In this document: one piece after another, positions 46,142 to 54,325 of the stretch
Layout of the letters: each line of letters opens with the position of its first letter
How positions within the stretch are numbered: the first letter of the stretch is position 1
The notes under the pieces: generated by a model
What the model saw: the letters and a program-made list of their open reading frames with translations, nothing else
The model's database searches: none
What the model was told of the DNA's origin: nothing
Made by a program: the position numbers and the translations under genes
Assembly (NCBI RefSeq): GCF_000003855.2
Contig: NW_003101673.1
Span: 1,594,738-1,649,062, forward strand
DNA length: 54,325 bases
Direction of reading: 5' to 3'
Origin: Blastomyces gilchristii SLH14081
Taxonomy: Eukaryota; Ascomycota; Eurotiomycetes; Onygenales; Ajellomycetaceae

Positions 46142-46196
46142 CCTGAGAACTTTTAGTTCTCAGGTAGATGTCATAGTCTCTGACTGCATACATCTA
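46142..46196 (+). other. LINE-C 3' UTR double hairpin
   Basis: CCTGAGAAC/GTTCTCAGG (46142-46164, loop TTTTA) and TAGATGT/ACATCTA with inner AGTC/GACT (46165-46196). Fully paired in this least-mutated copy. Confidence 0.75.
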
Positions 46197-46238
46197 TAAT
46201 TGAAGAATAATAATAATAATAATAAGTCTATAATCTTT

Positions 46239-47800
46239 CAATCTGACTACTTTTAAAATTTATTAATAAGTTATAGAAGAGGAATATCTCTACTGCAGCT
46301 TGAATTCAGAAGTTAAAGAAGAAAGAATCTGATTTAAACATAAAAAAGACAGACTCTGAGTGAGATGATATTACTAAGAAATCAAGTTACTGATAACTAG
46401 AAGAATATAAACTTCTACTGCTGAATGATTCAGTCTTCATCTCTTATAATAGAGCAGTGTGCTAGAAGTTATTAAGAATTTATTATAATAATTCTCATAT
46501 AGAACACATCAGGTTAGAGAACACTGAGAAGCTTCTAAAATATAAATATATTTAAAACAAGCTCTGAGTAGATATTAAAGAGTATATTAAAACTTATAAT
46601 ATCTATTAAAGAATAAAGATCTCATAGTATAAGTAATACAGTAAGTTAATATTACTGTCTATTTTAAAGAACTTATAACAGAATCTATTAATAAATTTTA
46701 TAGTTGATCTACTAAAGTTAATAAGAGTTAAAGAATATAACTTAATTTTAATTATTATTAACTGGTTCATAAAGATGATAAAATATATCTCTATTTATAA
46801 AAAGATTAAAGTCTCTGAATTAACTGATCTGTTTTTAGATATCATTATTTATAATTGCAGTGTTTTGAAATTATTAATAACAGATTAAGAATCTCTCTTC
46901 ATTAGTAAAAACTGATCAGCTTTTTACTATTATCTTATAATAAGATGTCTTCTCAGTACTGTATTTCATCTGTAGATAGATAATCAGACTGAATATCAGA
47001 ATCAGATATTAGAACAGTATCTTTAAGTATTCTATTTATATTATCAGAATAATTGACTTAAATATTTTCTAATCACTGAATTTGTATATAATAATGTAAA
47101 GAATATAATCTTAAAAGTATCTTCTTTCTATACTTATTTTAAATATAATTCTTCATTACTCAGTGATGTTGTGAATGATATTTCAAAGAAGAGAATAGAC
47201 AGTCAGAATATTAAATAAATACAGAGAACAGAGTACTTCTTAGTGTCAGAAGTAAAAGCAAGATTGAAACTTTTAAATAAAATTTATAAGAAGATAGTGA
47301 AAAGCATCTGCTATACTCAGAAGTGATAGATAAAATACTATAATTGAAAACATCTTTCAATGAAGTTCTCAATTGAGAATCACATACTACTTTCAGTAAA
47401 GAATATCAAGATAATAGAACTGTGTAAGAAGCTTAATAAGTAGTGATCAGAATCTTTCTCAGTAACAAGAGTGATGAATAGGCAGATATATAAGTTGAAA
47501 TTACTCTTAGAATTAAAATCAATTTATTCTGTTTTTCACATTTTCTATTTAAAGCTCTATAAGTAATATCTCAGAGTGAAGCTGTCTTGACTGAATAATA
47601 TTAAGATTGAGAGTAATACTGAATATCTTATAAAGAAAATATTGAATAAGTGAATATATTATAGTAAGCTTCAATATCTTGTTAAGTGAGAAGATTATTT
47701 ATTATCAGAGAATTCATAAGAACTGCTTAAGTATTTGAAAAATGCTGAGAAAGAGATTACAAGCTATGAGACAGCTAGTAGAGACTACTCTGTTATATAT
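46239..47800 (+). pseudogene. Gypsy-1 copy 2 integrase and chromodomain
   Basis: It resumes after the LINE-C TSD. The core reads NFIVDLLKLIRVKEYNLILI near 46692-46752, where the first catalytic Asp is kept though Asn in copy 1. VFHLQIDNQTEYQNQILEQY lies near 46962-47020. The chromodomain at about 47611-47785 has EYLIKKILN, QYLVKW and SENSQELLKYLKNAEKEI. Stops at Gln/Trp sites are frequent. Together with copy 1 it supports the chromovirus assignment. Confidence 0.82.
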
Positions 47801-48526
47801 CAGAGATTTTGAGTAAGAAATACTACTTAAGATTTCTCATTTTTTCTTAAAGAGTTTTTTTAGAGATAATCTTATAATGATAAGTCAGTATCTTATGAAC
47901 TCTATAGCACTCTTCTTCTATTTTCTTTCAAAGAATTTTTTAGAAGTTTAATGAGACTACACAAGTGTAAAATTTCTGAAGCAGTTAAGAGAAAGAGATA
48001 TTTGAAATTAATAAGATTAATATTATTAATCTGCAGACTGTTGCTATTCTAATAGAGCTGCAGCCTGCTGAAAAAGTAAAAAGAGAGATTAAAGTCTACT
48101 TATTAATAACTATATCTTCACTAAACTCATTCTTCACTGTTAAAGTCTTCAGTATTAATATCTTTATCTGCTGAAGAAGATAGTACTGTAGTACTGTAGA
48201 AGAGCATGCTGCAGAAGAGTATAAGAGATACTTGAAATGTTAACTTATTAACTTATAAAGTATTTCAGTTATCTGCTTCAACTGAAGTGAGATTCTCTTT
48301 AATCAGTGATTCATCTCTATGATACTTTCAACAGTGATACTGACTAACTTCTTCTTGAGATCAGTCATTCTGAGATGTTTTTTCATCTCAGAGATTCATA
48401 CTTTTATCTTCTATTACAGATGAGCAAGAGAAACCTTCTCAGTCTTAATGAAATTTATTAATACTTGAAGCTCTGAGATTCTCACTCTATACTGCTTGAG
48501 TATCTGAGCTTCTTGTCAGAGCTGAT
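47801..48526 (+). other. Gypsy-1 copy 2 spacer after chromodomain
   Basis: Counterpart of 14401-15158 in copy 1, mutated at many C and G positions. I see no domain. Confidence 0.5.
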
Positions 48527-49400
48527 ATGATATCTTTCTATGAGATAATACTTACAGAGAGACAGAAGTTATTATTACAGATATAATAAAAATAACAGAA
48601 GTAAGAGAAGAAATAAGTGTATAAGATTCTTTCTTTCTTCAGCTGCTTAGCATAGTGTAGATAAGTGATAATACTGATTAGAGACTGTATCAGAGTCTTC
48701 TCACAGAAAGAAGATAAAGAAACTGTGAGACTTTACAGACTCAACTCAGCAGCATTCTGAGCAGGGCTCAGATATGTCATGAGAGAGAAACTACAGATTA
48801 AGCTTCTTAAGATCACTATTCTCAGAATCAAGCTCTCTCTGAGCTTCTCTTCAAATGATCATATGAAGTCATACATCACTGTATTAGCTGAAAGAGAGGG
48901 CAGCATTGCAACAGTGATGAGAGAGGCAGAGAATGAACTGAGCACAGACAAGCTGACTGGCAGAAGAGATGACATCTCACTGCTATGCACAGTGACTATC
49001 ACTGCAGTTACAAGAGAAGCAGAAGAAGAAGAAGAAGAAGATGTGATAATGAGAGCAGTGCTTTCATAATCTGTTGACACTATTGTCTCTATCTTCAACT
49101 GAGCTTTCTTAACAGTTATAAAGACCGCAGCTGCACCATGAAGATATTTAATCACTAGAAAGTGTCAGAATAAGCCTCTTATTATCTTTTAAGAGTGATG
49201 CCCCCATGCACTCACTATTATAGATGAGAGAGGAGGGAGATCTTTTTGAAAAATCCTGTCACTACTGTTAGCTTTGTCTCTAAAACACATCACTTTTGCA
49301 GGGAATTTCATATATAGAACAGAATATGATGAGAGATCTATAAGTCACTTATTAACTATATTTTCCACATTTCAAATTAATATATAAGAAACTCACTTAT
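48527..49400 (+). pseudogene. Gypsy-1 third coding region, unknown product (copy 2)
   Basis: Same frame and order as 15159-16030 of copy 1. The longest open part is 48779-49069 (MREKLQIKLLKITILRIKL, later DKLTGRRDDIS and an acidic AEEEEEEDV run). It continues past TAA/TGA codons through AFLTVIKTAAAP to LSLLLALSLKHITF near 49258-49300. Copy 2 reads TAT where copy 1 has a TAA near 15958, so the ancestor extended to about 16030. The acidic run differs in length by three Glu codons between copies, an in-frame change. Confidence 0.5.
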
Positions 49401-49591
49401 CACATGTTTAATTTGAACAGAGATGAGAAAGAATAATCTATACAGTCAGTAGAACAACTCATCTATTTCTTTATATCACACACAGTATATACACTGTTAA
49501 ATTAGTTAATAATTATTACTATATAATAAAGATAATTTCTAATCTGATAATCTTAAGAGTATTAAGATTATGCTTTTAAAGAGAAGAATAT

Positions 49592-50135
49592 TATTATACT
49601 CTCAGTTGTATTAAGACTCTGTTATAGTTTCATACAGCTCATTACTTTCTTGCAGATGATTTCATTTATCTTATAGACTATTTAAACTGATTTTCAATCA
49701 CTCTATAATATTATTCAGATATATTATAGAAAGATCTGATTAATAAATATAAGAACTCTGCTTCTATATAAGATCAGCAGATTACTCTTTCATAATAGTG
49801 AGATACTGCTGAGATATCAATTCAGCTATTCTCACTCATGAAATGAAAGAAGAATATCTGCTCATTATCTATATAGAATAGCTAGATGCTGACTTCTTAT
49901 CAAAAAAGTCAGTGATTTGTTTTTCTCTTACTGAAATATATATAAGAGTTACTATGTTTCTTATACAATCTTCTTAGTATACTAAGTACTGTATCTGTGA
50001 CATTCTTGTGATAACTCTGTAGCCTATGAGCTTGCTATTCAAGCAAGATAGTCAAGCTCACTTATACAACTTCTCAAACAACTACCTCTACATGACATTA
50101 CTGACTAGCCACTGCTTCAGTTCCGCCACGTTACA
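49592..50135 (+). repeat. Gypsy-1 copy 2 3' LTR (544 bp)
   Basis: It starts TATTATACTC (from TGTCACGCTC) and ends CCACGTTACA. The right end is unmutated; the left end is strongly mutated. TSD TCTCT follows at 50136-50140. Confidence 0.88.
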
Positions 50136-50165
50136 TCTCTGACTAATACTACTATATATCTATAC
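50136..50165 (-). mobile_element. Gypsy-1 copy 3 relic, continuation
   Basis: After the repeated TSD, 25 bases (50141-50165) align with the reverse complement of copy 1 positions about 15285-15310, showing only transitions. The match links the two sides of copy 2 and ends at the Gypsy-2b LTR. Confidence 0.7.
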
Positions 50166-50350
50166 TGTGGTTCGGAAGAACGTACGATCACCGGATAATA
50201 ACGCGGCCGCTTCTGAACATGCTTACACTTCTGAATATGCTTACGAATGTGAAGGGGTCATAGCGGCCACTAATTAATTTAGTATAATGTATATAAGAAC
50301 CCGGTGTACGCCTGTAATTATACACTGACTCAAGTAATCTTTGAATCACA
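50166..50350 (+). repeat. Gypsy-2b 5' LTR with 18-bp internal duplication
   Basis: TGTGGTTCGG...GAATCACA. CTTCTGAACATGCTTACA is followed directly by CTTCTGAATATGCTTACG; Gypsy-2a has this unit once. That accounts for 185 against 167 bp. Confidence 0.9.
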
Positions 50351-50783
50351 TCTGATGGCATGTTTAAAATTCAGTGAGAAGTGCAGGCTTCTTCAGAGTG
50401 TGATAATTCTGTCTACAAAGTGATTTGTAGTTATCATGTCAGTGTGATTCTAAAAATATCTCAAAACATAGTGTATGAAGAAGTGATGAGTGAAAGAGCA
50501 TCTGATTAATACTGCTCTGCTTGTTAAAGAAAAACTTCACACTCAGATGAATGTTATGTATATGAATAAATGAGATGTGAGAAAAGAAATTAGAGTGATG
50601 AATCAGATTCAAAGAAGATCACTCTCTAATAAGAAGAATAAAAGAGAGATAGTTATCACTGAAGTTATACAATGATAATAGAAAATGAAAATCAGAAATT
50701 ATATAATAATATAATCATATAATGATATAATAATATAATAATATAACAATAGACATTATATAATCAATGAGAAATCACTGAAA

Positions 50784-52060
50784 TGAATATCTCTTCTAGT
50801 TAATATGAACACTCTTCTCTACTATCTAAACTGAAAGATATGCAGAATCTTCTGAAGAGTTTACTCAAAGTAGTAAGAAAAGTAACTGAGACTACTGAAC
50901 TGAAAGTGAAACTCTGTATATGTACAAGAATTCTAAATGAGATTGAGACCTTGTATACACAGTGACAGACTGAGATGAAAGCTAAGCAATAATTAGTATT
51001 CACTGCAGATCAAGTATTCACTATGAAGAGCTTCATTAATGCAATTATCACTATTAATAAGAATAGAGAAAACCAGGTTGTAAATCTGTAATAAGAGAGT
51101 GAATATTTATATAAATAGATAATTACACTGAATCTGAAGATCATATTATAATTATTCATGACTTTCTCAGAAGTATACACATTATCTGAGACTGCTATGC
51201 AGGATGAAAATCTGAACATAAGATATATCAAGTCAGAAGATCTGTTAAAGTTATTAAGCTTTAATAATAACTGAAAAAATAATACTATAATCAGCTGGCT
51301 AAGTCAGATGTGATTATATTATTATATTGAATGTAAACTCACAGACAGACAGTTAATGAAATTTTAATAAGTCTTAAGATCTGTTATATTTCTATATGAA
51401 AAAGTGAAGTCATTATAAATAATCAGTGAAAAGATAAATATCACAGACTCAGAGTAATATTTATTTTTATAAATATAAAATGAGTTTTTAAAATGAATCT
51501 TGTATAACTTTGAGAAAGTGAATATATGAGATAAGTGTTATAAACACTTCACTAAGTGTAGATAAGTAAGTAATCTTATATTATACTTTATATACTTCAG
51601 TTTATACTATCTTATATTGAATGAAGAGCTTTTAATATCTTTCTATTTATAGATCTTTATTCATAATCTTATATCTGAGTTAAGAGTGAAATGAAAATAC
51701 TTAACTTTATAATCAGATACAGTGAAAGAAGTATACAATATTCTCATTATATAAGAATAAGTAAGTCAATTATAACAGAAAATACTGTAATTGAGTATAT
51801 TTCAGTGAAGAACAGATAATCAGACTTCTATAACATAAGTTATACATCTGAATATAATAAATCTAGATTTGAATGTCATTGCTAAAGCACTGAATTCCCT
51901 GAAAAAGAAATTCTCTGAGTGAAAATCTTGATATTATAAGTATTGAGCTTACTTTAATTATGAATATTAAAATCATGATATAAAGAATTATATACAGTAT
52001 GCACAGTTAAGAGAAGTAAGAGAGTTAAAAAACTAGCAGAATTAGTGAGCTCAGAGATAT
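50784..52060 (+). pseudogene. Gypsy-2b gag remnant
   Basis: It starts at ATG 50784 (MNISSS..., as in 2a; the next codons contain a TAA for Gln). Its fingers at 51950-51991 have Tyr for Cys but keep the His. Stops are more numerous than in 2a. Confidence 0.75.
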
Positions 52061-52239
52061 TCACTGATATTTTATAAAAAGTCTTCAAAGTGAAAGAGAT
52101 GTCTATGTTAGATTATTCTCTAAATTCTGTAAATATTAAGAGAAAGCAGACTTTTAAATAAGATGTGAGTAAGAATGAAGAAATGAATACTTATCTCAAT
52201 ATCTTAAGACCTGAAATATTAATGTATAGAGAGCACTTG

Positions 52240-53952
52240 AATAAGAATTAACAGATAGTTATAAAAGTGTTAGCAGATATAGAAGCTTCTATACAATATA
52301 TTAATAATTATATAATTTAAAGACTAAAAGAAGTTCACTGAGTGAAGAATTTCTGATACATAAGATTATCTGATAACTGATATTTAGTATCACTTATAAG
52401 AGTAAGAGTTCTCTTACACTTCAGAGAATGATCTTACTATATCTGAGTGTAAGAGCTGTAGAATATGAAATATAATCTTATTCTTGAACTTGAGTGATTT
52501 TGAAGATTCAATTCACAGATTTAATGATGTAAATATTATATACAGTTAACTGATAGAAAGAAAACAGTTCATACAATTCTATCAACTGATATAAGAAGAA
52601 CATTTCATATCTCTGATATAGAAGAATTAAATCTGCTTATATATTAATAAGTAAAGAGAATAATTTACAAGATCTTATCTGAAAGCATTCTGTATATAAT
52701 ACAGAATCTGAAAGTGAAGATAACTAAGATAAAGAATATATAGAAGAATAAGTATATAAAGAAACTTCTGAAGAAGTATAAGAAGATGTTCTGAACAGAT
52801 CTTTTATCAGAATTACTGCTGAAATGATAATTCATATACAAGATTGACATAGAGAATGTGAAACCAGTCAATCAGAATGCATACTCTCTGTCACAAATAC
52901 ATCTTAAAGAATAAAAGTGTCAGATCACAGACCTTCTAGAATGTGGTCTTATATAACTCTCATTAAGTGTGTGAGGCTTCTCAGTTCTATTTATGAAAAA
53001 AGCAGATAAGAAGTGACAGATGTGTATCAATTATTAAGCACTTAACAAGCTTATAATCAAGAATGAATATTCACTGTCATGAATTTAATAATAGTTAGAT
53101 ACAGTTAAAAACATCTGATATGTATTAAAGATTAATCTTCTCTCAGAATACTAACAGATCTGTGTAAATGAACTGTCAGTACTGCAAACTGCATTTAATA
53201 TATAATAAGAGAAGTTTGAATTTTTGATAATATTATTCAGTCTGATAAATGCATCTATTATCTTTTAAATAATGATAAATATAATTCTTTATAAACAGAA
53301 TGAAATCTCATATCTTATATATCTGAATAATATTCTAGTCTTCTTAAACTTATATAATAAATATCTGAAGTATCTTGATAAAGTGCTTATAACTCTGACA
53401 GAGTATAAGCTCTATATTAAATTAACAAAGTATGTGATTGAAATAGAAGAGTTGAAGTTTGTAGAATATGTAGTAAGTGATAGCTGTATACATCTCATTC
53501 TGAAGAAATTGAATGTTATAGTGAATTAACTGTGACTGAGAAATGTATATTATATATGATAGTTTCTTAAGTTGATCTCATATTACTGCAGATTCATCAA
53601 AGATTTCACATAAATAGCTGTATTACTCTTAAATCTCTTAAGAGAAATAGATGCTGATCTACAGAAGAAGAAGTTTCATTCAATCATCTGAAATACTGTG
53701 TGTGAAGAGGCTTTTCTCACACTGAGAAAATGTATCATAATATTCTCAGTGCTTATTCAATCAGATTGTGATAAACCTTTCTACATTGAGATAAATGCAT
53801 TTAAATGAGCTATCAAAGATGCTCTTCTGTAGATAAGTAAGAACAGCAAGCTGCATCTGATAATATACAATGATAGAAAACTATCAGACACTGAGCTCAA
53901 TTACTCAGTGCATGAAAAGAAATTGCTAGTGTTTAAGTATATTTTAACATTG
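52240..53952 (+). pseudogene. Gypsy-2b pol, protease to RNase H
   Basis: It aligns with 33480-35220. RT: NEISYLIYLNNILVFLNLYN near 53299-53358, then LITLTEYKLYIKLTKYVIE and EELKFVEYVVSDS to 53510. RNase H: FYIEINAF near 53780 and YSVHEKKLLV near 53904. It fills the region missing as N in Gypsy-2a (about 52539-52666). It ends at the LINE-D tail. Confidence 0.82.
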
Positions 53953-54325
53953 TATTATTATTATTATTCTTCAATTATAGATGTATGCAGTCAGAGACTA
54001 TGACATCTACCTGAGAACTTTAGTTCTCAGGGTTTTTTCTATGTCTGTAAAGTTAACTATTATACATTCATCAATTTCAGATATGCAAAATTAGAAAATT
54101 CCAGCTCAGAATACAAAAACTGTTTACAAATTGCAGTGTTTTAACATCTTTTAATACTTTGAAACCATTTGACAATATCATGACAAAAGAAAAGAGAAAA
54201 AGAACACAGTCTTAAAGATAGACACATTAAATAAATAGATAGAAAGAAATGAAAGAAAAAGATAAAGAAAAAGATAGAGTAAAGAGAGACTATAACAAAA
54301 CAAATTATTAAAAGAGAGTGAATAG
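53953..54325 (-). mobile_element. LINE-D, 3' end only
   Basis: The reversed (AAT)n tail begins at 53953, followed by both 3' UTR hairpins and the C-rich 3' UTR shared with LINE-B. The window ends before ORF2. It interrupts Gypsy-2b. Confidence 0.92.
53978..54031 (-). other. LINE-D 3' UTR double hairpin
   Basis: TAGATGT/ACATCTA at 53978-54009 and CCTGAGAAC/GTTCTCAGG at 54010-54031, here with a 4-base loop. Stems are intact. Confidence 0.75.

Larger units (their letters stand above)
43817..46224 (+). mobile_element. LINE-C, 5'-truncated Tad-like LINE (2.4 kb)
   Basis: A perfect 14-bp TSD, AGTCTATAATCTTT, flanks it (43803-43816, 46225-46238). It starts inside RT, at the equivalent of LINE-A position 1183, the 5' truncation typical of target-primed reverse transcription. 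It is clearly less mutated than LINE-A or LINE-B, with many TGG, CCA and CG kept, so it is the youngest LINE copy here or received fewer mutation rounds. The AAT tail spans about 46205-46224. Confidence 0.93.
30515..50135 (+). mobile_element. Gypsy-1 copy 2, complete but split by three inserts
   Basis: LTRs lie at 30515-31059 and 49592-50135 (545 and 544 bp), flanked by TSD TCTCT at 30510-30514 and 50136-50140. Inserts are Gypsy-2a (31453-40459), the SINE (42710-43080) and LINE-C (43817-46224). Removing these and their TSDs leaves about 7.80 kb with gag, pol, chromodomain and the third coding region in the same order as copy 1. The 5' LTR keeps unmutated GC-rich bases at its start (GCTCCTGGCCGCGTC) that were lost in the 3' LTR. 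Confidence 0.9.
50166..53952 (+). mobile_element. Gypsy-2b, 5' part, cut by LINE-D
   Basis: A 185-bp 5' LTR, gag and the first half of pol align with Gypsy-2a from 31453 to about 35220. LINE-D interrupts it within RNase H at 53953. It is more mutated than Gypsy-2a inside, yet its LTR retains CG. The 3' LTR is outside the window. Confidence 0.9.

Noticed and set aside
1..54325. TGA read as Trp, suggesting an alternative genetic code or mitochondrial DNA
   Set aside because: TAA and TAG also appear at Gln sites, unmutated islands use TGG, and paired copies show TGG in one and TGA in the other. Mutation explains all of it.

Overview
The window looks like heterochromatin from a filamentous fungus, most likely an ascomycete of the Pezizomycotina. 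I find no intact gene and no convincing host gene. Essentially every base can be assigned to transposable elements of five families: a Tad-like LINE, two Ty3/gypsy families, a Ty1/copia element, a hAT DNA transposon and a tRNA-derived SINE. Most copies carry dense C-to-T and G-to-A changes on both strands. Trp codons have become TGA and Gln codons TAA or TAG, with few indels. This is the footprint of repeat-induced point mutation (RIP) or a close relative. All coordinates were counted by hand and may be off by a few bases; no search was run.

The layout is a stack of nested insertions, and target-site duplications (TSDs) let most of it be unpacked. The oldest layer is a minus-strand relic of Gypsy-1 (copy 3), visible only at 30202-30514 and 50136-50165. 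Three LTR elements landed in it within about 330 bp of its sequence. Gypsy-1 copy 1 (3593-30201) contains a complete Copia (4845-10545, TSD ATATA) and a hAT element (16267-29692, TSD ATCTTATT, TIR TAGACTGAC); the hAT contains the longest LINE copy (LINE-B, minus, 19599-27264, 13-bp TSD). Gypsy-1 copy 2 (30515-50135, TSD TCTCT) contains Gypsy-2a (31453-40459, TSD CACT), a SINE (42710-43080, 14-bp TSD) and a 5'-truncated LINE (LINE-C, 43817-46224, 14-bp TSD). Gypsy-2b starts at 50166 and is cut by LINE-D (minus, from 53953 to the window end). LINE-A (1-3592) interrupts the 5' LTR of copy 1. Removing the inserts gives about 7.8 kb for both Gypsy-1 copies, an independent check on the model.

How the parts relate. 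The LINE has ORF1 with zinc knuckles and ORF2 with endonuclease, reverse transcriptase, RNase H and a terminal zinc finger. Its 3' end carries two hairpins and an (AAT)n tail. The SINE ends in nearly the same 20 bases and has a similar TSD length, so it probably used this LINE's machinery. Gypsy-1 is a chromovirus with an integrase-linked chromodomain and an unexplained coding region before its 3' LTR. Gypsy-2 also has unexplained sequence there. The hAT carries a second reading frame of about 254 codons besides its transposase. Islands that escaped mutation (SINE, end of the Copia polyprotein, outer 5' region of LINE-B) stand out sharply.
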